This document shows, piece after piece, positions 47,778 through 55,793 of a DNA stretch of 64,000 nt. The DNA comes from Phycisphaerae bacterium (GTDB lineage Bacteria; Planctomycetota; Phycisphaerae; SM23-33). Position 1 is the first letter of the stretch; each line of letters begins with the position of its first letter. Both the position numbers and the translations under genes were made by a program. The stretch covers positions 1 to 64,000 of the forward strand of contig JASLNT010000049.1 of NCBI GenBank assembly GCA_030745875.1. Direction: 5' to 3'. The notes under the pieces were generated by a model that was not told where the DNA came from, did no database searches, and saw nothing but the letters and a program-made list of their open reading frames with translations.

Positions 47778-48719
47778 ATGAAGAGACTACTGGCAGCAAT
47801 TCTGGTGTTTACCGTGTTCGGCGGTATCGCACTGGCCGCGGACGCCGACAAAGCGGCGGCGGACCTGTGCAAGAATGCAGTTGATCCCTACGAATGGGTC
47901 GGGCAGAAAACTCTGTTCTTCAAAGCCGCCGGAAAGGACAACGAACTGAGCGAAAAAGAATTCGAAGCCGACAAATCCGCCGGAAAGGGCTTCGTCAGAT
48001 CGTTCGAAAAGTGGGCGACTATCGTAGCTTTCGATAAAGACGGAAAGAAGCAGATCGACTGGTTGGAGGCCGACGCGTATCGACGCGACCTTCGCAAGCG
48101 CGTTCTTGCCGCACACGACACCAGCAAAGACGGAAAGCTGGCCGGCGACGAGCGCACCGCAGCCAACAAGGCCCTGGCTGCGGGCAAGTTCGCAGCGGCG
48201 CCCAGGCGAAGTTCAGGGCGGGGCTCATCGAGAGGCTCGTACTGGGATCGCCCCGAGACGATCAAAGAGTTCGACAAGGACAAAGACGGCAAGTTGAGCG
48301 AATCGGAACAGGAAGCGGCCCGATCTGCAATGCGGGCGCGTTACGAACTTCGGAGATATGACGCCAACAAGGACGGTAAACTTGACGCAAAGGAAACCGC
48401 CGAACGCGACAAGGGACGCGCCGAAAGAGAGAAACGCCGCAAAGAATTCTACGATCGATTCGACAAGAACAAGAACGGGCAGATAGATGAGAACGAACGC
48501 AGCGCTATTGGCGAGTACTACCGCATGCGCCGCTACGACACCAACAACGATGGTAAACTTGACGAGAAGGAAACCGCCGCGCGCGACAAGGCCAACGCCG
48601 AACGGGAAAAACGCATGCAGGAGTTCCGCAAGCGTTTCGACAAGGACGGTGACGGCAAACTCAACGAAAAGGAAGGAACAAGCCATGCGAGACTACTTCC
48701 GAAGTCGATTCGGCGGTAG
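47778..48719 (+). CDS. Secreted EF-hand repeat protein, probably frameshifted
   Basis: A 313-residue reading frame with AAAGGAA before the ATG and a signal peptide (MKRLLAAILVFTVFGGIALA). At least five calcium loops are visible: DKDGKKQIDWLE, SKDGKLAGDE, DKDKDGKLSESE, DANKDGKLDAKE and NKNGQIDENE, followed by NNDGKLDEKE and DKDGDGKLNEKE. The helix after the last loop should read EQAMRDYFRSRF by analogy with GEYYRMRRYD. In this frame it becomes GTSHARLLPKSIRR and stops. Skipping one G near 48674 restores the helix and an RGG tail to 48801. Either a sequencing error or a real truncation; calcium binding is inferred from the loops. Confidence 0.82.
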   Translation: MKRLLAAILVFTVFGGIALAADADKAAADLCKNAVDPYEWVGQKTLFFKAAGKDNELSEKEFEADKSAGKGFVRSFEKWATIVAFDKDGKKQIDWLEADAYRRDLRKRVLAAHDTSKDGKLAGDERTAANKALAAGKFAAAPRRSSGRGSSRGSYWDRPETIKEFDKDKDGKLSESEQEAARSAMRARYELRRYDANKDGKLDAKETAERDKGRAEREKRRKEFYDRFDKNKNGQIDENERSAIGEYYRMRRYDTNNDGKLDEKETAARDKANAEREKRMQEFRKRFDKDGDGKLNEKEGTSHARLLPKSIRR

Positions 48720-48801
48720 GGGGCGCGGGCGGGGACGCGGCGGGCGCGGCGGCGGAGATCGCGGCGGAGACCGGGGCGGACGTGGCGGCGGGGATCGTTA
48801 G
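48672..48801 (+). other. Out-of-frame RGG-rich C-terminal tail
   Basis: In the other frame, EQAMRDYFRSRFGG runs into a tail of alternating Gly and Arg with Gly-Gly-Asp-Arg repeats, ending with TAG at 48799-48801. The repeats are nearly pure GGC/GGG and CGC/CGA codons. RGG tails elsewhere bind RNA or condensed surfaces; here the protein is exported, so the role is unknown. Confidence 0.6.
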
Positions 48802-48831
48802 AATCACCGTGTGACAATTTCAGGTAATAAG

Positions 48832-48866
48832 AAGCTCCCCGCGGAATTCGCGGGGAGCTTTCTTAT
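48832..48866. terminator. Bidirectional intrinsic terminator
   Basis: A perfect 12-base stem (AAGCTCCCCGCG / CGCGGGGAGCTT) with a GAATT loop is followed by TCTTATT. It lies between the EF-hand gene and the convergent PQQ-propeller gene and could serve both. Confidence 0.85.
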
Positions 48867-48899
48867 TGGAGCGCAAATACGCCTGTAGCCTCTGGGGGA

Positions 48900-50174
48900 T
48901 TACTTCTTGGCTACGTCTACGCACTTCATTTGCGATTGGTCTCGAATGACCAGCAAACCGTTGCTCAGCGCCATCGGAGCCCATATCTCCCTGCCTCCCA
49001 GCAGCTTGGCCTGGGCAAGTTCGTTAAAGCCTTTCGGCGAGGCTTCCACGAGATGAAGTATTCCGCTCTTACCGCCCAAAACGAACAGCAGGTCATCGGC
49101 GATGAGCAGGCTGCCAAGCGAGAGGTCCAGCTTCCGCCCGGTCTTCCACTTGACCTCGCCATCGGCCGACAGGCACTGCAGCGAGTCGCCTGTTTCCGTG
49201 TTCGAGTAAATGTGTCCGTCATACTGTATCGCCGGAGGCACTTTTGAACCGCTGCGTCCGTCGTTGAATATCTGTTTGACGCGGAACGAATCTCCGGACT
49301 TGGTGACCTTGATCATGGCGCAACCGTAACCGTACCCGCTGGTCAGGAATATTCTCCCGTCGGCCATAACCACCGGGTTGGGGATCGGGCGTTTTCCTTT
49401 GTATCCCGCGTACTCCCACAGCAGCTTACCGTTTTTCGGGTCAACCCCGGCGACCACGCCTTTATGGAACATTACGATCTGCCTGACCCCGGCGATAGTT
49501 GTCAGCATAGGCGAAGTGTAGCAGTCGCTGCCGCCGATCGGCCAGGACTTCCAGGCGACCTTGCCCGTGAGTTTGTTGAAAGCGGCTAGACCGTTCTTAC
49601 CGCTCTGGATCGAGACCACCACCAGGTCGTCGACCACCAGGGGCGACTGCCCGAAGCCCCATCCGCCTCTCTTGGCTCCGAAGTCTGCGATGAGGTCCTT
49701 GTTCCAAACGGGTTTGTGGGTCTTTATGCTGAAGCAGTACAGTTGCCCGAACGTACCGACGGTGTAAACGTGTCCGTCGCTGACGAAGGGCGTTGAGCGT
49801 GATCCGGGGTGGCTGACGCGGCCGGGCGCATCGTATGAAGACGACCACTCCTCTTTACCCGTCTTCAGATCGAAGGCGCGCAGTACGTCGGATTTGCCTT
49901 TGATGCGGTCGAGCAGGTAGACCTTTCCGTCCGCGATCGCCGGTCCGCCGAAGCCCGGGCCCGTGTCGACTTTCCAGAGCACTTTGGGCCCGCTGCTGGA
50001 CCAGGTTCGCGCCAGGCCCGCCTTGCTGACCGAGCCGTCCCCGTTTGGACCCATGAATCCGGGCCAATCTTCGGATTGCGCGGTTTGGCAGGTCATCGCG
50101 ATTAGAAACACTGATATGCAGAGAACTGCTGACAGGACTGCTTTGCGACCCTTGAATTGCTTTTCGGCGTTCAT
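48900..50174 (-). CDS. PQQ-like beta-propeller protein (BamB-like), secreted
   Basis: A 424-residue protein with AAGGAG before the ATG and a signal segment (VLSAVLCISVFLIAMTCQTAQS). It contains about seven PQQ-type blades: KVDTGPGFGGPAIADGKVYLL, AFDLKTGKEEW, FVSDGHVYTVGTFGQLYCFSIKT, KLTGKVAWKSW, DPKNGKLLWEYAG and others. Propellers of this class are common secreted proteins in planctomycetes. It may be a scaffold or binding protein; the fold alone does not show enzymatic activity. Divergent from the histidine kinase. Confidence 0.85.
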   Translation of the reverse strand: MNAEKQFKGRKAVLSAVLCISVFLIAMTCQTAQSEDWPGFMGPNGDGSVSKAGLARTWSSSGPKVLWKVDTGPGFGGPAIADGKVYLLDRIKGKSDVLRAFDLKTGKEEWSSSYDAPGRVSHPGSRSTPFVSDGHVYTVGTFGQLYCFSIKTHKPVWNKDLIADFGAKRGGWGFGQSPLVVDDLVVVSIQSGKNGLAAFNKLTGKVAWKSWPIGGSDCYTSPMLTTIAGVRQIVMFHKGVVAGVDPKNGKLLWEYAGYKGKRPIPNPVVMADGRIFLTSGYGYGCAMIKVTKSGDSFRVKQIFNDGRSGSKVPPAIQYDGHIYSNTETGDSLQCLSADGEVKWKTGRKLDLSLGSLLIADDLLFVLGGKSGILHLVEASPKGFNELAQAKLLGGREIWAPMALSNGLLVIRDQSQMKCVDVAKK

Positions 50175-50356
50175 TGGATATCTCCTTATCCGGTCTAATC
50201 TGAAAAACGTTCGGTCTTTCTCGATCTTGCAAATACCCTATTCGATGCGACAGGATCCTGACTATAAAGGCGCCCGGTTTCCGGGTAAAGACATTTCGAC
50301 GCCATCCCGCACCCGATACGCATACAATCGTAGTCTCGTTGAAAACAGGACCGGTA

Positions 50357-50386
50357 TTGACATTGCCTGTAAAGGGGCAATATGAT
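50357..50386 (+). promoter_or_regulatory. Strong sigma-70-type promoter before the histidine kinase
   Basis: A perfect TTGACA (50357-50362), an 18-base spacer and TATGAT (50381-50386). Transcription would start near 50393, just before the small ORF and about 130 bases upstream of the kinase start. The rest of the 352-base gap (50175-50526) shows nothing else I can support. Confidence 0.6.
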
Positions 50387-50399
50387 CGGAGGGGAGAAC

Positions 50400-50525
50400 A
50401 TGCTATCCCGTTCTGCAGATGTCAGCGCATGTGCGGTTTGGACGCCTTCGACGTTGTCGGCGGTGAAGAGGACAAGTTTGGCGCGTTCAAGTCACTTCAG
50501 TTCGATGATAATTGCGGGAGCTTGA
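50400..50525 (+). CDS. Possible 41-residue upstream ORF
   Basis: An ATG with GGAGGGG seven bases upstream begins a Ser-rich 41-residue ORF whose stop lies one base before the kinase ATG at 50527. This would allow coupled translation. However, the predicted transcript start falls inside the ribosome site, and an overlapping frame (ATG 50429, TGA 50528-50530) looks at least as protein-like. Kept as a weak candidate. Confidence 0.2.
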   Translation: MLSRSADVSACAVWTPSTLSAVKRTSLARSSHFSSMIIAGA

Positions 50526-50526
50526 G

Positions 50527-52494
50527 ATGACGGGCGACAAGAGAACCAAAGCCGAACTGATCGCCGATGCGGACCGTCTGCATCAGCGGATCGCGGAATT
50601 GGAGGCGTCCGCAGCAGACAGCGAGCAGCGGTTTGATGTTCTGATGGCCGATCAGGATCGATTGCGACGCCTTTACGAGAACGCTCCGCTGGGTTATCAA
50701 TCGCTCGACGCCGACGGTAATTTGCTGAGCGTCAATCCGGCTTGGTTGTCGGTTATGGGCTATGCGCGGGAGGAAGTCATCGGAAAGTGGTTTGGGGATT
50801 TTCTTGATTCGCACTACCAGGAGGCGTTTCGACATCGATTCCCGTGCTTTAAGCAGGAGGGCGCTATCGACGGTGTGGAGTTCGAGATGCTCCGCAAGGA
50901 TGGTGCGACAGTTACGATAATGTTTAACGGTCGAATCGGCTACAACGTTGACGGCAGCTTCATGCAGACCCATTGCATCATGCAGGATGTGACCGACAGG
51001 AAGAGAGCCGAAAAGGAGATAATCGACCTGGCGAAATTCCCCTCGGAGAACCCGCATCCCGTCCTTCGGGTTGCGTCTGACGGGCAAATAATCTACGCCA
51101 ATGCGGGCGGTGAGGTGATGTTGCGGGAGCAGCATGCTCAGGATCCGACCCAGGCTCCGGATTCGTGGATGGACGTGCTGGCTGATGTGCTGTCCTCCAA
51201 CCAGCCGGGCGAACTTGAAGAACTCGCGGGCGATCGCATTTTCAACCTGGTGTTCGCGCCTGTTGTCGGCAGCGGATATGTGAATATCTACGGCCACGAT
51301 ATCACCGAACGCAAGCGTGGGGAGGATGAGCGTCATACTCTTGAGGCCCAGATTCAACACGCTCAGAAACTCGAGAGCCTCGGCGTGCTCGCCGGCGGGA
51401 TTGCCCACGATTTCAACAATCTGTTGATGGCGATACTGGGTAATGCGGATTTGGCGCTTATGGACTTGTCGCCCGTGTCGCCCGTTCGTGAGAATCTCAT
51501 GGAGATCAAGCGGGCCTCGCAGCGTGCGGCAGAACTGGCCAGACAGATGCTGGCTTATTCGGGTAAGGGGAAGTTTGTTATAGAAGCGCTGAGTTTGCCT
51601 GAGATTGTCGAGGAGATGGCTCACATACTGGAGGTGTCCATCTCCAAGAAGGCGGTTCTGAAGTACAATTACGCTGAGAATCTTCCTCTCTTCGAGGGCG
51701 ACGCCACTCAGGTCCGCCAGATCATCATGAACCTGATCACAAACGCTTCAGAGTCCATCGGCGACAGGAGCGGTGTTATATCCGTCACAGTCGGAGCCAT
51801 GCAGGCCGACCGAACGTATCTGCGCGAGACGTATCTGGATGAGAATCTGCCCGAGGGACTGTACGTTACGCTGGAAGTGGCCGACACGGGCTGCGGAATG
51901 GACGAGGAAACTCGCGCCAAGCTGTTCGATCCCTTCTTCACGACGAAATTCACCGGTAGGGGACTCGGTATGGCCGCCGTACTGGGCATTGTCCGCGGTC
52001 ACAGCGGAGCCATAAAGATCTACAGCGAGGTGGGCAAGGGCACAACTATGAAAGTCCTTCTTCCATCCGTGGAAGGAGCAACCGCCGTGCGAGCCAAACG
52101 CGCTGAAGCCGTCGCAGATTGGCACGGGTCGGGTACGGTGTTGTTGGTGGACGATGAAGAGACCGTACGCGCCATCGCCGCCATGATGCTGGGGCGTTTG
52201 GGTCTTTCAGTGATCCTGGCCTCCGACGGGCGGGAAGCGGTCGATATTTACACGCAGCGCGGCGATGAGATTGACTGCGTGATCCTTGACCTGACCATGC
52301 CCCATATGGACGGAGAGCAGGCCTTCCGCGAGTTGAGATGCATCGATCCGGAAGTGCGAGTGATCATGTCGAGCGGATACAACGAGCAGGATGTCACCCA
52401 GCGTTTCGTGGGCAAGGGCCTGGCGGGTTTCATTCAGAAACCGTATGAACTCGAAAAGCTGGTCGAGACTCTGCGCGGCGAGTTAGGCCAGTGA
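50527..52494 (+). CDS. Hybrid sensor histidine kinase, soluble
   Basis: A 655-residue cytoplasmic kinase with no membrane segment. The ATG at 50527 has GGGAG upstream; the frame extends to a TTG at 50512. An N-terminal coiled coil (~5-45) precedes a PAS domain (~45-160: YENAPLGYQSLDADGNLLSVNPAWLSVMGY), a second PAS-like region (~175-265), HisKA with phospho-acceptor His295 (GGIAHDFNNLL), and a HATPase domain with MNLITNASESIG, DTGCGMDEET and GRGLGMAAVLGIVRG. The C-terminal receiver (~537-652) has VDDEE, phospho-Asp588 in LDLTMPHMDG and the switch residues SSGY and QKPYE. The sensed signal is unknown, and no output regulator is adjacent. Confidence 0.93.
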   Translation: MTGDKRTKAELIADADRLHQRIAELEASAADSEQRFDVLMADQDRLRRLYENAPLGYQSLDADGNLLSVNPAWLSVMGYAREEVIGKWFGDFLDSHYQEAFRHRFPCFKQEGAIDGVEFEMLRKDGATVTIMFNGRIGYNVDGSFMQTHCIMQDVTDRKRAEKEIIDLAKFPSENPHPVLRVASDGQIIYANAGGEVMLREQHAQDPTQAPDSWMDVLADVLSSNQPGELEELAGDRIFNLVFAPVVGSGYVNIYGHDITERKRGEDERHTLEAQIQHAQKLESLGVLAGGIAHDFNNLLMAILGNADLALMDLSPVSPVRENLMEIKRASQRAAELARQMLAYSGKGKFVIEALSLPEIVEEMAHILEVSISKKAVLKYNYAENLPLFEGDATQVRQIIMNLITNASESIGDRSGVISVTVGAMQADRTYLRETYLDENLPEGLYVTLEVADTGCGMDEETRAKLFDPFFTTKFTGRGLGMAAVLGIVRGHSGAIKIYSEVGKGTTMKVLLPSVEGATAVRAKRAEAVADWHGSGTVLLVDDEETVRAIAAMMLGRLGLSVILASDGREAVDIYTQRGDEIDCVILDLTMPHMDGEQAFRELRCIDPEVRVIMSSGYNEQDVTQRFVGKGLAGFIQKPYELEKLVETLRGELGQ

Positions 52495-52510
52495 GAGTCC
52501 TTCCGCTGAG

Positions 52511-55500
52511 CTATTGTTCGGCGCCCCCCAACAGATCCGCAAGAGGGATTCGCTGGAACACCATGTGAGCGGTCCCTCCCTCGTAGAGTATGCCTATCGT
52601 CTTCTTATCTATCATCGTCAGACAGGAGTAACCGGCGCTCGAATTGGCGTCCAGGAGCAGATGATGCTTTTCCGGCCAGGTCAGTCCTGAGTCCGTGCTG
52701 AGCTTGATGGTCATGTGTCTCCGCGGACCGGACGAGACGTTCGGATTCGAAAAGAGCAACCAGCGCTTGTCCGAACCGCTCCGAGCCGGGCACGCCAGCA
52801 ACGAGGCCATACACGCGCGTGGTTCGATCAGCGTTTTGCGGCTGGTGGGGTGCTCGATCCAGGTCTTGCCCAGATCTTTGGTGGTCGTGACAACGCGGCG
52901 GTTCTTCCGGTTGTAGCGGCAGTTCAGCATCAGCACGCCCGGTTTCAGCTCGACCACCGCAGCCTCCGTCGTGTCGTCGAAGGCTCCGGTTCCAATTCGC
53001 CAGGTCTTGCCCCGGTCCTGCGAGTAGATGAACGTCGAGTGCGGAAGGCGTTTCTTGTCGGGCGGGTCCTGGTATTGGGCGGGCAGCACAATCGTCCCGT
53101 CAGCCATAGTTGTCCCGCGTCCCGGGCCCGCCAGCACGAAGCACCATTTGGGGTCCTTGATCTGTCCGGTTATGTTAATGGGCTTCGACCAGGTCTTCCC
53201 GTCGTCAACGGACTTGACCAGCATGAACTGCCCGGTTTTTTCGGCGCTGAGTCCGGGTCCCGATCCGCGCCAGGATCTGTCGCCGTGCGACCAGGTGGCG
53301 GCGACCCAGATTGTATTGGTGACGGTGTCGACAACAATGGACGGATCTCCCACTCCGTCATATCTGTGCTTCGCGTCGTCGCCCATGTCCATGATAACTT
53401 TCATCTTCTCCCACGTTTTTCCGCCGTCAGTCGAGCGGCTCATTCCGACATCTATATCGCCCGGAAGGTCGCCCCATCCGCGATATCGAACATCGTAGAC
53501 CGCCGCCAACACGCCGTTGTTCGTCGTGACCAGCCCGGGAATTCGATATGCCCTGACCCCGTCGTCTCCCGCTTTACGCACCGCTGTCCCCAGACGCTGG
53601 CGGCCGGGCGGACTTGCGACAGACGGGCGGTGCGTTTTCGATTTGCCCTTGCTGGAGATCGTCACCGTCTTGCAGCCGGCATCGACGAAATTGTCGATGT
53701 CGGCTCGATCCTTTAGTTTCATCGACACCCAAAGCGAGTTCGAGCCCGGCTGCAGAGGGATGTTCCCGCGGAATGTCAACCCCGCCGCTGGTTTCATCGC
53801 CGCGCCGAGCTTCGGAGACTTCGGAGCCCAGCTTTCCGCATCTCGCCAGTCGATCCTGCTTTGCGAGCCCGTTGATATCACCTCGATCGATTCTATATCG
53901 CCCAGGTCGTCGGAACCCGTGGTGGTGATCTGTAATTCAGTAATCGATAGAGGCGCCAGTGCGCCCCGGGTTGTTATGCGAACTTCGAGCACGGGATTGT
54001 AGCGGTTGCGGACAAGCACGGGCGAGGTCTGCTGTGCGGTCGTCACCGAAACCACTTGCATCGGCGTGGCCCGGATCAACTGCACATCGTCGATCAGGAT
54101 TCCCGAACCCTTTGGAGACGTACAGACCAGGCGGTACTTCTCGGCCGGTTCGCTGGATATGTCCACATCCGCCCGGACGTGAAAACCGCCCACGCGAATC
54201 GCCCGGTCGCCATTGTAAACCGACCGCCATTTACCGCTGCTGAATCGGTCGATTCGGAAGGAGAACGGGCTGCGGCGCGTCCATCGTTCCGCCCAGAAAC
54301 GCAGGATGCGTCGGTCTTTTTCGTCGGCTGTCGGTGTGAATTCCACGATACGCTCCCGACCGCCGAAAATGCGCAACGCCTGGCGCCCGCTCCGGGCGGT
54401 GTGGCGTGTGATCTCCGCGTGCCCCGACTCTCCGCGCCATACGCCCACTGTTGTCGCCAGTTTCGTCAACGGACCGCTTGCAGTCTTTTCAAAAGACTCA
54501 GCGTTGGATTTTGCCGGCGAGGCGTTCTTGAACAACCAATCGGTCGAGAACTTGACAACGCTGATCTTGCGATATTTGTCGGTCTCGTAGAACAGGCCTA
54601 TCTTACCGTCGGGCATCCGGAGCAGGCTCGAATACGCAAAACCGCCCGGAACGGCGAGCTTCCTGACCGGCCAGGTCTTGCCCCCGTCGAGGCTTGCGTA
54701 CACCGCGCCATGTGTGCGTCCGGGCCCGACGGGCGCAGAGCACAGCAGGATCGCTCCGTCGGAGCCTCTGGAGTGTTTCACCGCAATCAGGCTGCCGTTG
54801 CAGCTTACGGTCTTCAGGGCGGGGTCGTTTTCAAGTCTCGACCAGGTCGTCCCGCCGTCGGTGCTGAACGATCGCGTGCGGAGGCGCTGCTTTGATCCGT
54901 TGCGGATGAATGTGCGGCTGTGGAGCACCAACACGCCGTTTGGAAGCTCCGCCACTTTTGACTCGCTCGCCCATGAGACATCGCCCTTCGTCGGGACGAC
55001 CTTGCTCCGCTTCCAGGTTTTGCCCGCATCGTCGCTGTAGTAGCACAGTATCTTCTTGCCCTTGTAGAAGTCCCCTCCGGCGACGATCAACCTGCCTTTG
55101 CGTGGCCCGTGAGTCAGTTGAATTCCTTCGCCCGATCCCACAACCATCACCGCGCCCTTCGTGCCGACCATCTCGGAGATATCTCGCGGTTTGGACCACG
55201 TTCGCCCTTCATCGTCGCTGGTGACGGTGAACTGGCGGCAGTTCATGTCGCCGAGTTCGCCCTTTACGTCTTTGGGCGGGCTGGTGAAGTCCCACATGAA
55301 CAGGTTGTAGAGTACGTGGATGCGGCCGGTCTGCTTGTCGTAGACGGCGGCGTTGGGGCAGATGGACTTAAGACCGTGGCTGACGACGAGGCGTCCCGGG
55401 CTCCAGGTCCCGCCCGCGTCGGTGCTGGTCTTGCATACGAGGTCCTGCCCGGACCGATCCGACCAGCGAGACTTGTTGCGTCCCTGGGCAATCATGACGA

Positions 55501-55699
55501 CCCGGCCGCTGTTGGTGACAACGACGGTTTGTTCCCGGTACTGGGCGTATCTTGACAGGGCGTCAGGCACGCCGCTGACGGAGTCCTTGCCTGCGGTGAG
55601 TACATCGACCGGTTCAGGCGGAGTAGACGCGCTGCTTTTCCCGGCGGGCAAGGCGGTTGCGACGGCGAGTGCGATAACGATTAGCGTTTTGACAGCCAT
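52511..55699 (-). CDS. Secreted double sialidase (exo-alpha-sialidase/GH33-like)
   Basis: A 1062-residue protein. The ATG at 55699 has GGAG upstream and starts a signal peptide (MAVKTLIVIALAVATALPAG). Residues ~45-385 are one BNR propeller with Asp boxes STDAGGTW, SDDEGRTW, SDDAGKTW, STDGGTTW and SLDGGKTW. Residues ~400-690 are two beta-sandwich-like linker domains. Residues ~700-1055 are a second propeller with the GH33 signature YRIPGL, Asp boxes STDGGKTW, SVDDGKTW, SQDRGKTW and TKDLGKTW, and PRACMASL. The second half is the better candidate for a real sialidase; the first half may bind substrate. Likely extracellular, releasing sialic-acid-type or related sugars. Confidence 0.88.
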   Translation of the reverse strand: MAVKTLIVIALAVATALPAGKSSASTPPEPVDVLTAGKDSVSGVPDALSRYAQYREQTVVVTNSGRVVMIAQGRNKSRWSDRSGQDLVCKTSTDAGGTWSPGRLVVSHGLKSICPNAAVYDKQTGRIHVLYNLFMWDFTSPPKDVKGELGDMNCRQFTVTSDDEGRTWSKPRDISEMVGTKGAVMVVGSGEGIQLTHGPRKGRLIVAGGDFYKGKKILCYYSDDAGKTWKRSKVVPTKGDVSWASESKVAELPNGVLVLHSRTFIRNGSKQRLRTRSFSTDGGTTWSRLENDPALKTVSCNGSLIAVKHSRGSDGAILLCSAPVGPGRTHGAVYASLDGGKTWPVRKLAVPGGFAYSSLLRMPDGKIGLFYETDKYRKISVVKFSTDWLFKNASPAKSNAESFEKTASGPLTKLATTVGVWRGESGHAEITRHTARSGRQALRIFGGRERIVEFTPTADEKDRRILRFWAERWTRRSPFSFRIDRFSSGKWRSVYNGDRAIRVGGFHVRADVDISSEPAEKYRLVCTSPKGSGILIDDVQLIRATPMQVVSVTTAQQTSPVLVRNRYNPVLEVRITTRGALAPLSITELQITTTGSDDLGDIESIEVISTGSQSRIDWRDAESWAPKSPKLGAAMKPAAGLTFRGNIPLQPGSNSLWVSMKLKDRADIDNFVDAGCKTVTISSKGKSKTHRPSVASPPGRQRLGTAVRKAGDDGVRAYRIPGLVTTNNGVLAAVYDVRYRGWGDLPGDIDVGMSRSTDGGKTWEKMKVIMDMGDDAKHRYDGVGDPSIVVDTVTNTIWVAATWSHGDRSWRGSGPGLSAEKTGQFMLVKSVDDGKTWSKPINITGQIKDPKWCFVLAGPGRGTTMADGTIVLPAQYQDPPDKKRLPHSTFIYSQDRGKTWRIGTGAFDDTTEAAVVELKPGVLMLNCRYNRKNRRVVTTTKDLGKTWIEHPTSRKTLIEPRACMASLLACPARSGSDKRWLLFSNPNVSSGPRRHMTIKLSTDSGLTWPEKHHLLLDANSSAGYSCLTMIDKKTIGILYEGGTAHMVFQRIPLADLLGGAEQ

Positions 55700-55793
55700 G
55701 ATGCGGACGTCTCCATACGGTGCGGTTGTTACGCGGGTTTCCGCAATTGTATCTTGGGCGGGGCGTCTTACAAGAAATGTCTTTGGCGTCTTC

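Noticed and set aside
48710..48801. GC-rich repeat as a possible CRISPR or tandem satellite
   Set aside because: The repetition is codon-level Gly-Arg sequence in one frame and continues the EF-hand protein. There are no spacers and no regular unit length.
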